NCBI GenBank assembly: GCA_963794655.1
Contig: CAWCEV010000003.1
Coordinates: 248,001 to 312,000, forward strand
Length of the DNA stretch: 64,000 nucleotides
Reading direction: 5' to 3'
Source: Roseiarcus sp963794655
GTDB lineage: Bacteria; Pseudomonadota; Alphaproteobacteria; Rhizobiales; Beijerinckiaceae
The stretch's first letter is position 1. The number at the start of each line of letters is the position of its first letter. Position numbers and translations under genes: made by a program. Shown one piece after another: positions 34,155 through 42,768 of the stretch. The notes beneath the pieces were generated by a model. That model was given only the letters and a program-made list of their open reading frames with translations. It searched no databases and was not told the origin of the DNA.

Positions 34155-36985
34155 CGAGGCCAGGGCCAATCCGAGTCGACGAGCTCTCGCGCCGGCGTGC
34201 GCTGCAACTGCTGGCGGGCGGCGCCGCGTCGCTCGCGGCGGGATGCTCGCAGCCCGACGAGAACAGCGTCGCCCAGGGGGACAGGAAGGAACTGCCTTAC
34301 GTCCATATGCCCGAGGGCCTGCTTCCAGGCGTTCCCCAGCACTATGCGACGGCGTTGCCGCTAGCCGGATACGGCCGTGGCGTGATCGTCACCGCCTTCG
34401 AGGGGCGGCCGACGAAGGTCGAGGGCAATCCGCGCCATCCGGCCAGTCTCGGCGCGACCGATGTTTTCGCGCAGGCGGAAGTGCTGTCGCTCTACGATCC
34501 GGACAGGTCGCAGGTTGTCCGCGGCGACGGTGAGATCAGCGACTGGGGGGCCTTCGAGAGCGCGTTCCGCGCGCGCCTTGCGCAGCACGCGAAGGATACG
34601 GAGGGCGGCCTGCGCCTGCTTACCGGCCGCGTCGCGTCGCCGACGCTGCTTGAGCAAATCGCAAAGCTGAAGACCGCGCTCCCGGATTTGCGCTGGCACG
34701 TTTACGAGCCAACCGAGGGAGAGGAAGGCGAGGCGGCGCGCGCCGTCTATGGCGAGGCGCTGCGGCTGAGAGCGCGGCTGCGCGACGCCGATACGGTAGT
34801 CGCCTTTGGCGCCGACCCGCTCGGACCCGGCCCGGACCAGGTCGCCAATGCCCGGGCGTTTGCGGATCGCCGCCAGCGCGATCGCGCCTCCGCCCGGCTC
34901 TATTCGGCCGAAAGCACTTTGACCCTGACGGGCGCAGCGGCCGACCGGCGAATGACCGCGCATCCAGACGCCATCGAAGCGATGATCGCCGCCCTCGCCG
35001 CTGAACTCGGCGCTCCGATCGCGCGGCCCGAGCTTTCCGGCGGCGCCGTCGAATTGCTTGCCGCCGCCGCCAGGGACCTGAAAGCGCGTCCGGAGCGCGG
35101 CCTCGTGTTCGTCGGCCCGGCGGTGTCGCTGGCTTCGCAGGCGCTCGCCGTATGGATCAACGATCGGCTCGACGCGCCTGTCGATGCTTTCGCGCCGCCG
35201 CAGCGTGAGCTCGAAGGCGAGACCCTGGCCGCGCTCGCCGAAGCGCTTCGGGACGGAAAGGTGCGGACGCTCGTGTGCCTCGAGTGCAATCCCGTCGCGA
35301 CGGCGCCCGGCGATCTCGATTTTGCGGGCCTGATGCGGCGCGCGCCTTTCCGGGTGCATTTCGGCCTCTATTTCGACGAGACCGCCGCCGCTTCGACCTG
35401 GCACGCGCCGACGCCACATCCCCTTGAATCGTGGAGCGACATCGCCTCGCCCGACGGCGTGGTCAGCATCGTCCAACCGCTGATCCGGCCGCTGCGGCCC
35501 TCCTATAGCGTGCACAGGCTGGCGGGTTTGATGGCCGGTGAGCCGGAGCAAGGCGACTACGACCGGCTGCGGGCGGCGTGGCGCGCCCGATGGGACCCGG
35601 ACGGATTCGATGCGCGCTGGCGGAAGGCGCTGGTCGATGGCGTCGTCGAGGATATGGCTCCCGCGACCGTAAGCAGGCCCAAGGCGAAGCTGCCGAACTG
35701 GACGGCGCCTGCGCGGCGATCCGATTTCGCGGTCGTTTACGCGCCCGATCCGTCCGTGTTCGATGGGCGTTTCGCCAACAACGCTTGGCTGCAGGAATGT
35801 CCGCAGCCGTTCTCGAAAGCGGTCTGGGGCAACGCCATCGAGATGGCGATCGAAGACGCAGGCCGCCTCGATATCCGCGAGGGCGACGAGGTCGAAATCG
35901 TCGCGGAAGGACGCGGGCTCTATGGCCCGGTGCGGCTCGCAAACGGGCTCGCGCCGGGCGTGCTCAAGCTTACCCTCGGGTATGGGCGCACGGGCGCGGG
36001 ACGCATCGGAAATGGGCTCGGCGTCAACGCGGCCGTCCTGCGGACAAGCGCCTCGCCGTGGATCACGCGCGGCGCTACCCTCACGCGCGTCGGCGCAGAA
36101 GGCGGGCTTTCCCCGGCGGTTGCGGGACTTTATGCGCTTCCGGGTGAAGCCCGGAAGCTCGCGCCGGTGCTCGCGCCGGGCGCCGCGCTTCCGTCGCAAA
36201 CCCAGAAGCCATCCTTCAACACACCGCCTCCCACGCCGCCGGGCGATCCCTACGCCTGGGCGATGAGCATCGACACCGACGCCTGCATCGGGTGCAACGC
36301 CTGCATCGTGGCCTGCCAGTCGGAGAACAACGTCCCCTCCATCGGTCCCGACCAAATCCGCATGGGGCGCGACATGCACTGGCTGAGGGTCGACGTCTAC
36401 GATCACGCCGAAACGTCAAATCCGCGACCCGTCTTTCAGCCCGTGCCCTGCATGCACTGCGAGACCGCGCCCTGCGAGCCGGTTTGCCCGGTCGAAGCCT
36501 CCGTGCACGACCATGAGGGACTCAACGTCCAGGTCTACAATCGCTGCGTCGGCACGCGCTTTTGCGAGTCGAGCTGCCCCTACAAGGTCCGCCGTTTCAA
36601 CTTCTTCGGTTACGCCGACGGCCAGGAATATCGCGATCTCGGCGACCCGCTCGTCAAGGCCGCGAACAATCCCAACGTCAGCGTGCGCGCGCGCGGCGTC
36701 ATGGAAAAATGCACCTATTGCGTCCAGCGCGTCAGCGCCGCGCGTCGCCTTGCCGAGCGCGAGACGCGCCTCATCGGGGAAGGCGAGGTCGTCACCGCCT
36801 GCCAGGGCGCCTGTCCCACCCGAGCGATCCAGTTCGGAAATCTCGCCGATCCGAACTCCGCTGTGTCCCGTCTGCGGCGTGATGCGAGGCATTACGCGCT
36901 TCTCGAGGAGCTCCACACAAGGCCGCGGACCACCTACCTCGCGCGTGTGGTCAATGTCGCCCCTGAAGCCGGATCGAAATCGTGA
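34151..36985 (+). CDS. actB: Alternative complex III subunit ActB, molybdopterin-type/Fe-S protein
   Basis: Large extracytoplasmic subunit, 944 residues. The N-terminus SRRRALQLLAGGAASLAAGC combines a Tat-like motif with a possible lipobox. The first two thirds resemble molybdopterin oxidoreductases; in known ACIII this part lacks the Mo cofactor. The C-terminal part is a four-cluster ferredoxin domain: CIGCNACIVACQSEN, CMHCETAPCEPVCPVEA, CVGTRFCESSCPYKVRRF and CTYC…CQGACPTRAI. It carries electrons from the quinol site toward ActA. GTG start overlapping actA, with the same overlap to actC. Confidence 0.94.
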   Translation: MTRPGPIRVDELSRRRALQLLAGGAASLAAGCSQPDENSVAQGDRKELPYVHMPEGLLPGVPQHYATALPLAGYGRGVIVTAFEGRPTKVEGNPRHPASLGATDVFAQAEVLSLYDPDRSQVVRGDGEISDWGAFESAFRARLAQHAKDTEGGLRLLTGRVASPTLLEQIAKLKTALPDLRWHVYEPTEGEEGEAARAVYGEALRLRARLRDADTVVAFGADPLGPGPDQVANARAFADRRQRDRASARLYSAESTLTLTGAAADRRMTAHPDAIEAMIAALAAELGAPIARPELSGGAVELLAAAARDLKARPERGLVFVGPAVSLASQALAVWINDRLDAPVDAFAPPQRELEGETLAALAEALRDGKVRTLVCLECNPVATAPGDLDFAGLMRRAPFRVHFGLYFDETAAASTWHAPTPHPLESWSDIASPDGVVSIVQPLIRPLRPSYSVHRLAGLMAGEPEQGDYDRLRAAWRARWDPDGFDARWRKALVDGVVEDMAPATVSRPKAKLPNWTAPARRSDFAVVYAPDPSVFDGRFANNAWLQECPQPFSKAVWGNAIEMAIEDAGRLDIREGDEVEIVAEGRGLYGPVRLANGLAPGVLKLTLGYGRTGAGRIGNGLGVNAAVLRTSASPWITRGATLTRVGAEGGLSPAVAGLYALPGEARKLAPVLAPGAALPSQTQKPSFNTPPPTPPGDPYAWAMSIDTDACIGCNACIVACQSENNVPSIGPDQIRMGRDMHWLRVDVYDHAETSNPRPVFQPVPCMHCETAPCEPVCPVEASVHDHEGLNVQVYNRCVGTRFCESSCPYKVRRFNFFGYADGQEYRDLGDPLVKAANNPNVSVRARGVMEKCTYCVQRVSAARRLAERETRLIGEGEVVTACQGACPTRAIQFGNLADPNSAVSRLRRDARHYALLEELHTRPRTTYLARVVNVAPEAGSKS

Positions 36986-38352
36986 CCGTCGTCTCCGCAC
37001 TCGATCGGGCGCCGTCGCTCGAAGACGATCCGGTCCTTCCGCGGTCGATCGACGACGGCGCCATAACCCGCCTCGTCTGCGCGCCACTGATGCGCTCCGC
37101 GGGCGGGCTCTGGTGGATCGCCTTCCTGGTCTGTTCGGCGGGAACTTTGGCGACGCTCTACGGAGTCTATACGCTCTTCACGCGAGGCGTGGGGATTTGG
37201 GGCATCAACACCAGCGTGGTCTGGGGCTATGCGATCGCGAACTATGTGTGGTGGATCGGGATCGGAAACGCCGGTACGCTAATCTCCTCGCTGCTGCTGC
37301 TGACCCGGCAATCGTGGCGCGCCTCGATCAGCCGGTTCGCGGAGGCCATGACGCTCTTCGCGGTCGCGATCGCCGGACTTTTTCCAATCTTCCATCTCGG
37401 GCGCCCGCTCTATTTCTACTGGTTGGCGCCTTATCCGGCGACGATGCAGGTCTGGCCGCAATGGCGCAGCGCGCTCATCTGGGACTTCTGGGCCATCACC
37501 AGCTATCTCCTGTTTTCAATAATCTTCTGGTATGTCGGGGTGATCCCCGACCTTGCGACATTGCGCGACCGTTCCTCCGGCGCCTGGCAAAGGATCTATG
37601 GCCTGTTCGCGTTCGGCTGGCGCGGTTCAGCGCGGCACTGGCGCCATTATCGCAAGCTTCAGATCACGCTCGCAGCCCTGGCGACGCCGCTTGTCTGCTC
37701 CGTCCATTCGATCGTCGGACTCGACTTCGCCGCGAGCCTGATGCCTGGCTGGCGGGAGCCGATCTTTCCACCCTATTTCGTGGTCGGCGCGATGTATTCC
37801 GGCTTCGCGGTCGTCGTCCTCTTGGCCGTCGTGATCTCGCGCGCCTTTGGCCTGCAGGCGCTGATAACGGATCGCCATTTTGAGGCGATCGCGAAGGTCA
37901 TGTTGATGGCTTCGATCGTCATGGGCCTGTCCTATGCGAGCGAATGGTTTGCCGCCTGGTATTCCGGCAATCCCGAGGATCGCGGTCTGGTTGTGTTCGA
38001 ATTCACCGGCGCCTACGCAAAACTCTATTACGCGATGCTGTTTTGCAATGTGGTCGCGCCGCAGATCCTGTGGGCGCCCACGATGCGCGCAAGCCGCCCG
38101 GTCCTGATCGCTGTGTCGGTCGCCGTTCTTGTCGGCATGTGGCTCGAGCGCATTCTCATCGTCTGGAACACGCTGTCGCACAGCTTTCTGCCGCCGATGG
38201 ACCGGGTGTTCTTTCCGACCTTCTGGGACTGGTTGTTTTTGTTCGGACCGATTTTCTTCTTCGGCTGGCTCTTTCTTCTGTTCTGCAGGATCGTCCCGGT
38301 CGTGCCGATGTACGACGTGCGCGAGCTGCGGCGGCGCGAGGCGGTCGCATGA
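36982..38352 (+). CDS. actC: Alternative complex III subunit ActC (NrfD family)
   Basis: Integral membrane quinol-oxidising subunit of the NrfD/PsrC family, 456 residues with about ten helices. The family block WGINTSVVWGYAIANYVWWIG is split here over the second helix, and HSIVGLDFAASLMPGW precedes a later helix. In known ACIII structures ActC binds quinol and may contribute to energy conservation. GTG start (GTGA overlap with actB); the stop lies in the ATGA of actD. Confidence 0.93.
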   Translation: MTVVSALDRAPSLEDDPVLPRSIDDGAITRLVCAPLMRSAGGLWWIAFLVCSAGTLATLYGVYTLFTRGVGIWGINTSVVWGYAIANYVWWIGIGNAGTLISSLLLLTRQSWRASISRFAEAMTLFAVAIAGLFPIFHLGRPLYFYWLAPYPATMQVWPQWRSALIWDFWAITSYLLFSIIFWYVGVIPDLATLRDRSSGAWQRIYGLFAFGWRGSARHWRHYRKLQITLAALATPLVCSVHSIVGLDFAASLMPGWREPIFPPYFVVGAMYSGFAVVVLLAVVISRAFGLQALITDRHFEAIAKVMLMASIVMGLSYASEWFAAWYSGNPEDRGLVVFEFTGAYAKLYYAMLFCNVVAPQILWAPTMRASRPVLIAVSVAVLVGMWLERILIVWNTLSHSFLPPMDRVFFPTFWDWLFLFGPIFFFGWLFLLFCRIVPVVPMYDVRELRRREAVA

Positions 38353-38882
38353 AGACCAGTGAGCCGCTACTCATCATCGCAGAGTTTCGCAATGGCGACG
38401 ATCTCAGCGCGGCGGCGCGCGATGCACGCAACCAGGGCTTCGACGCGATCGATGCGCTGACCCCGTGCGCGGTGGAGGGGCTCGACGACATTCTGGGCCT
38501 CGACGAGTCGCCCATTCGTTGGCCGATGCTGATCGCCGCCCTCGTCGTCGCGGCCGCGGCTTATGGTCTGGAGTTCTGGACCGCCGTCTACGCCTACCCG
38601 ATCGACTCGGGCGGCCGGCCGCTCAACTCTTGGCCCATCTTCCTTCTCGTCCCGTTCGAAGTGGGCGTACTCGCGGCGGCGATTGCGGGTTTTGCGGCGC
38701 TTCTGGCGCTCTGCGGCTTGCCGCGCCTGAATCATCCGCTGTTCGACTGCGAGGCGGTCGAGCGGGCGACCGACGACCGCTATTTCCTGCTGATTCGAGC
38801 TCCGACGCCTCCGACTGACAACGCGCGGTTGAAGCTGCTGCTTTTCGGCGCGAGAGCCATCCGGATCGAGGAGCAGGCTTGA
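38349..38882 (+). CDS. actD: Alternative complex III subunit ActD (DUF3341)
   Basis: Membrane subunit of 177 residues. A soluble N-terminal domain (EPLLIIAEFRNGDDLSAAAR) is followed by two helices around the NSWPIFLLVPFEVGVLAAAI signature typical of DUF3341. Its role in the complex is structural as far as known. ATGA overlap with actC; TGATG junction with actE. Confidence 0.92.
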   Translation: MKTSEPLLIIAEFRNGDDLSAAARDARNQGFDAIDALTPCAVEGLDDILGLDESPIRWPMLIAALVVAAAAYGLEFWTAVYAYPIDSGGRPLNSWPIFLLVPFEVGVLAAAIAGFAALLALCGLPRLNHPLFDCEAVERATDDRYFLLIRAPTPPTDNARLKLLLFGARAIRIEEQA

Positions 38883-39400
38883 TGCGCGCGCCTCTCCTCC
38901 TGCTGCTCGCTTCGAGTCTGGGCGCATGCTCGGACCAGTCGATGACGCGCCAGCCGCATTATGGGCCGAACGCGCCGGCGCCGGTTTTCGCGAACGGTTC
39001 CGCCGCGCAGACGCCCCCGGCCGGAGCCGTGGCACAGGACGCGGAAGCCGCAGCGGAAGCCTCAGCCGCGCCGCCACCGGCCGATCTCGCCCTTCTGCGG
39101 CGCGGCCGAGAGCGCTTCGAGATCTTTTGCTCGCCCTGTCACGGCTTTGGGGGCGACGCCGACGGCGCGGTCGTGCGGCGTGGATTCCCGCGTCCGCCGT
39201 CCTACTACGATGCGGCGCTGATGGCTGCCCCGGCGCAACTTTTCTTCAACACGATCACCAACGGCTTCGGCGTCATGTATGCCTATGGGTCGCGCATTCC
39301 ACCGCGCGACCGCTGGGCGATCGTCGCCTATATCCGGGCGCTGCAACAGAGCCGCTCGGCGAGCGTGGCCGCCGCGCCCAGCGGGGGAGCGGCGCAATGA
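38882..39400 (+). CDS. actE: Alternative complex III subunit ActE, monoheme cytochrome c lipoprotein
   Basis: Periplasmic cytochrome c subunit, 172 residues. The signal ends in a lipobox (SSLGAC, Cys about residue 16), then comes an Ala/Pro-rich linker and a single heme motif FCSPCHGFGG. A later Met (NGFGVMYAYGSRIPP) can be the axial ligand. It takes electrons from the complex, perhaps passing them straight to the oxidase cytochrome domain. The ATG at 38882 is used; a TTG sits directly before it. Confidence 0.92.
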   Translation: MRAPLLLLLASSLGACSDQSMTRQPHYGPNAPAPVFANGSAAQTPPAGAVAQDAEAAAEASAAPPPADLALLRRGRERFEIFCSPCHGFGGDADGAVVRRGFPRPPSYYDAALMAAPAQLFFNTITNGFGVMYAYGSRIPPRDRWAIVAYIRALQQSRSASVAAAPSGGAAQ

Positions 39401-40473
39401 GCGCTTCGGGATCAATCCCTCGGCTGCCGGCGTCGCGCGGCCTGTTCTTTATCGCGGCGGCGGCCGCGATCCTGCTTGTCGGGGGCGCGGTCTTTTTCCC
39501 TTCCGCAGTCGCGGAGGGATGGCTCGTGGGTATTGTGTTCTGGAGTTCTGCGCCAATCGGGGCCGTGGCGCTCGCCCTGATCCACGAGACAACGGGCGGC
39601 CGGTGGGGCGTCGCCGCCGCGCCGACGCTGCGTCTCGGTTGCCTGTGCGCGCTCGTTCTGCCGCTTTTCTTCATCGCCTTTGCCCCGTTCGTGGGCTTCG
39701 TCTATCCATGGGCGCGCGATGCCACGCCGATCGCGCCGGACGTGTCGCGGCTCTTTCTCAATGCGCCGCTCTTCGCGGTCTTTGGTCTGACCGCGCTTGT
39801 CGGCTGGGCCATCATCGCCGCGCTGCTGGCGGCGGGTCGGCTTGGATTGCTCGGCGTCTCGCTCGCGCTGGTCTTCCACGGCGTCGCCATCAGCGCCGTC
39901 GCCGTCGCCTGGCTGCTTTCCCTCGATCCGCGCTTCGCTGATTCCGCCTTCGGCACGGAAATCGCCGTACAGCAGATCCTGCTTGCGCTCGCCGCCGTCG
40001 CCGCGCTTGCGCCATCGCGCGCCATCGGCGTGGCGAAAGGCGACATCGGCGCTTTGCTGTTCGCAACCGCGCTCGGCGCCTTCTACCTCGGCCTCATGAC
40101 TTTCATCGTCAAGTGGTACGGCGACCAGCCGGATGACGCCGCCTGGTATCTCGCGCGAGCGCACGGATTGTCCTTCGGCTTCCTTCTGGGCGCTCTCGGT
40201 CTTGGAGCCGCCGTTCCCATCCTGGCTTGCGCCTGGGAGCGGGTCCGGACGAGTGCGTTTGCGATGCGGATCGTTGGGCTCACCACGATCCTGGGGGTTT
40301 TTCTTCACGATCTCTGGCTAGCGGACGCAGCGAGCGTCTCGACCCTGTCGGCCTTCGCCGCGGTTGCCGTGATGGCCGGCTTGTCGCTGGGCCTCGCGCC
40401 GTCGATCGAGCGGTGGTTCGGAGAGCCGCGTGCGAGCGAGACGCATCTCGATCGAAGCGAGGCAGGAACGTGA
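39397..40473 (+). CDS. actF: Alternative complex III subunit ActF
   Basis: Polytopic membrane subunit of 358 residues with about ten helices, similar in topology to ActC. Family features include the SRLFLNAPLFAVFGLTAL helix and the charged loop WYGDQPDDAAWYLAR, typical of ActF. It supports quinol oxidation or complex assembly; its exact role is not established. ATGA overlap with actE and GTGA overlap with the next gene. Confidence 0.9.
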   Translation: MSASGSIPRLPASRGLFFIAAAAAILLVGGAVFFPSAVAEGWLVGIVFWSSAPIGAVALALIHETTGGRWGVAAAPTLRLGCLCALVLPLFFIAFAPFVGFVYPWARDATPIAPDVSRLFLNAPLFAVFGLTALVGWAIIAALLAAGRLGLLGVSLALVFHGVAISAVAVAWLLSLDPRFADSAFGTEIAVQQILLALAAVAALAPSRAIGVAKGDIGALLFATALGAFYLGLMTFIVKWYGDQPDDAAWYLARAHGLSFGFLLGALGLGAAVPILACAWERVRTSAFAMRIVGLTTILGVFLHDLWLADAASVSTLSAFAAVAVMAGLSLGLAPSIERWFGEPRASETHLDRSEAGT

Positions 40474-41024
40474 CCGTGGGCCGTGGTAATGGCGGCGAGG
40501 CGCGCGGCGACCGGCTCGGCTCTGTCGTGTTGACGATTGCGCAGCTCCTGCTGCTCGGCGCCCTCGCTGTAATCAGCGCGCTCTTCTTTGCGACGCCGAA
40601 CGACCGTCCGCGGGTTGGCCTGACGCCAGCGACGGAAAGCCGTTATCCGGAGGCGCGTCTCGAACCGCCCGACATTCGCGCCGGGACTGTTGCGGCAATC
40701 TTGGTTGGATTCCTGCTGTTCGTCATTTGCGCCGCGTCGGGGCTGTCCTTCTTCTACCGGTCGCGCGCGCATGACGCGACGTTCATCAAGGTAGAAAGCT
40801 TTCCTGCGCCGCGGCTCCAGACCCTCGCAGACGGTCTCGCTGATCCGGAAATCGCGCGGCAGAAGGCCGATCTCGAGCGTTTCCGCTGGCTCGACCGCGA
40901 CCATCACGCGTTCCAAATCCCGATCGAGCAAGCCATGCGGCTCGTAGCGGCTCGTCGCGCCAAGGCCCACGATCCCGTCCCGGGCGTCATTGAGGGCAAT
41001 GCGGGCGGGAGGCCGACGCCATGA
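40470..41024 (+). CDS. ACIII-associated membrane protein, function unknown
   Basis: Protein of 184 residues with two helices (around residues 14-36 and 66-88). After the second helix a soluble tail contains FRWLDRDHHAFQIPIEQAM, matching the 'WVD…IPIDRAM' motif seen in small proteins encoded between ACIII and oxidase genes. GTG start overlapping actF and ATGA overlap to the SCO gene, so it is fully embedded in the operon. A role in complex assembly or in ACIII-oxidase contact is an inference. Confidence 0.75.
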   Translation: MTVGRGNGGEARGDRLGSVVLTIAQLLLLGALAVISALFFATPNDRPRVGLTPATESRYPEARLEPPDIRAGTVAAILVGFLLFVICAASGLSFFYRSRAHDATFIKVESFPAPRLQTLADGLADPEIARQKADLERFRWLDRDHHAFQIPIEQAMRLVAARRAKAHDPVPGVIEGNAGGRPTP

Positions 41025-41824
41025 CCTCAGGCCCTCGTCGCTGCCTCATCGCTGTCGCGCTATTGATTGCAAGCCTATTTGGCCGTCCCGCTGCGGCCTC
41101 GCTGACCGCGGAACAACTGGCGACGGTCGGGGTGGAGCCGCCGCCCGGCGCAGCGCTTCCGCTCGATGCGCCGCTTGCCGGTCTCGATGGGCGCCCGGCG
41201 ACGCTCCGGGGCGCGATGGCGGGCCATCCGGCGATCCTCGTCTTCGCCGACTATCGCTGCACCCAATTGTGCTCGCCGATCCTCTCGGTCACCGGCGCGA
41301 TGCTGGCTGCGAGCGGCCTTGCGCCGGGAACCGACTATCGACTGATCGTCGTCGGCTTCAATCCGAGGGCGACCGCCGCCGACGCACGCGCGATGATCGG
41401 CGGGCAAATCGGTTGGGACACGCCGGTCGGCCGGGCGACCGCCCCGCTGATGGGGAGTCAGTCCGCCGTGGAGAGACTGACCCGCTCGGTTGGCTATCGC
41501 TTCGCTTATGATTCGGAGAACGATCGCTTCGCTCATCCCGCGGCTCTGCTCATCCTGACGCCCGATGGGCGGCTTTCGCGCGTCCTGACCGGACTTGCGA
41601 TCACCGGCGACGACGTGAGGCGGGCGCTGATCGAGGCGCGAGGCGGCGGTGTCGCCGCTTTCGTCAACCGGGTTCGGCTCCTCTGCTACGGGCTCGGCGC
41701 CTCTGTTGGGCGCTATGTCGGGCCGGTTCGAATCGCCCTCGCGGCGGCCGGCGCTGCTGCTCTTCTCGTCGTCGCGGCGGGGCTCCTGGTCCTGACGCGC
41801 GCGAGCGCAAGAGGGCGGGCATGA
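41021..41824 (+). CDS. SCO family copper chaperone
   Basis: Thioredoxin-fold protein of 267 residues that delivers copper to the CuA site of oxidase subunit II. A signal segment (LIAVALLIASLFGRPAAA) is followed by the copper motif CTQLC and the distal His in RFAHPAA. Unlike many SCO proteins it also has a C-terminal helix (IALAAAGAAALLVVAAGLLV), so it is anchored at both ends or only at the C-terminus if the signal is cleaved. It directly precedes ctaC (ATGA). Confidence 0.92.
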   Translation: MTSGPRRCLIAVALLIASLFGRPAAASLTAEQLATVGVEPPPGAALPLDAPLAGLDGRPATLRGAMAGHPAILVFADYRCTQLCSPILSVTGAMLAASGLAPGTDYRLIVVGFNPRATAADARAMIGGQIGWDTPVGRATAPLMGSQSAVERLTRSVGYRFAYDSENDRFAHPAALLILTPDGRLSRVLTGLAITGDDVRRALIEARGGGVAAFVNRVRLLCYGLGASVGRYVGPVRIALAAAGAAALLVVAAGLLVLTRASARGRA

Positions 41825-42768
41825 ACGCGATCCCATTGCTGCCGCAGCAGGCCTCGACATTCGCGCCGGGGACCGACGCTCTCTACTTCACGCTCGTCGC
41901 CGTGTCGGGCGCGATTGCCCTCCTTGTCTTTTCTCTCATTGTGATTTTTTCGGCACGTTACCGGCGCGGGTCGTCTGCCCCACGCGGGGAGTTGCCGCCG
42001 CTCATCCAGCACGAATTCGAGATCGGCTGGACGGCCGCAACGCTATTCGCCTTCCTGATGCTTTTCTGGTGGGCCGGGGCCAATCAGATCAACCAGCTTC
42101 TTCCCCCAAGCAATGCGATGGAGATTCACGTCGTCGCGAAGCAATGGATGTGGAAGATCCAGCATTCGAACGGCGTTCGCGAGATCAACGTCCTTCACGC
42201 GCCGGTGGACGAACCGATCCGGCTCGACATGACCTCGCAGGACGTCATCCATTCCTTCGCCGTCCCGGACTTCCGCATCAAGCAGGACATTCTGCCCGGC
42301 CGCTATGTCGAGTCCTGGTTTCGCGCCACGAAGCCAGGGACCTTCCGTCTCTATTGCACGCAGTTCTGCGGCACGGCGCATTCCGGCATGGTGGGATCCG
42401 TCATCGTCATGAGCAAGGCGGACTTCGCTGACTGGCTCTCGGCGCAACGGCCCGAGGGCGATCTCGTCGGTCAGGGCCGCGCGCTCTTCGTAAGCCTCGG
42501 CTGCGCGGGCTGCCATACACCCGGAGGGCCCATCCACGCCCCCGATCTCGCGGGGCTGTTTGGACGGAAGGCGCCCCTGTCCAACGGCGCCTTCGCGCTC
42601 GTCGACGACGCCTACATTCGCGACCGGATACTCGACCCGCAGAGCAATCCGCCCGCCGGCTACGATCCGATCATGCCGTCCTTCAAGGGCGAGGTGAATG
42701 ACGGCGAGATCCTCGCGTTGACCGCCTACATCCGTTCGCTTGGCCCCACCACGGGAGCGCTCCGATGA
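41821..42768 (+). CDS. ctaC: Cytochrome c oxidase subunit II with fused cytochrome c (caa3 type)
   Basis: Subunit of 315 residues. Two membrane helices (about 20-45 and 65-88) precede the cupredoxin domain with WMWKIQH, HSFAVPDFRIK and the CuA motif CTQFCGTAHSGM. A C-terminal cytochrome c domain with CAGCH and a later Met (YDPIMPSF) makes this a caa3 enzyme that can accept electrons directly from ACIII. The ATGA overlaps on both sides tie it to the SCO and ctaD genes. Confidence 0.95.
   Translation: MNAIPLLPQQASTFAPGTDALYFTLVAVSGAIALLVFSLIVIFSARYRRGSSAPRGELPPLIQHEFEIGWTAATLFAFLMLFWWAGANQINQLLPPSNAMEIHVVAKQWMWKIQHSNGVREINVLHAPVDEPIRLDMTSQDVIHSFAVPDFRIKQDILPGRYVESWFRATKPGTFRLYCTQFCGTAHSGMVGSVIVMSKADFADWLSAQRPEGDLVGQGRALFVSLGCAGCHTPGGPIHAPDLAGLFGRKAPLSNGAFALVDDAYIRDRILDPQSNPPAGYDPIMPSFKGEVNDGEILALTAYIRSLGPTTGALR

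Noticed and set aside
34361..36406. 681-codon minus-strand frame opposite actB
   Set aside because: Antisense shadow; no family features and full overlap with a well-supported gene.
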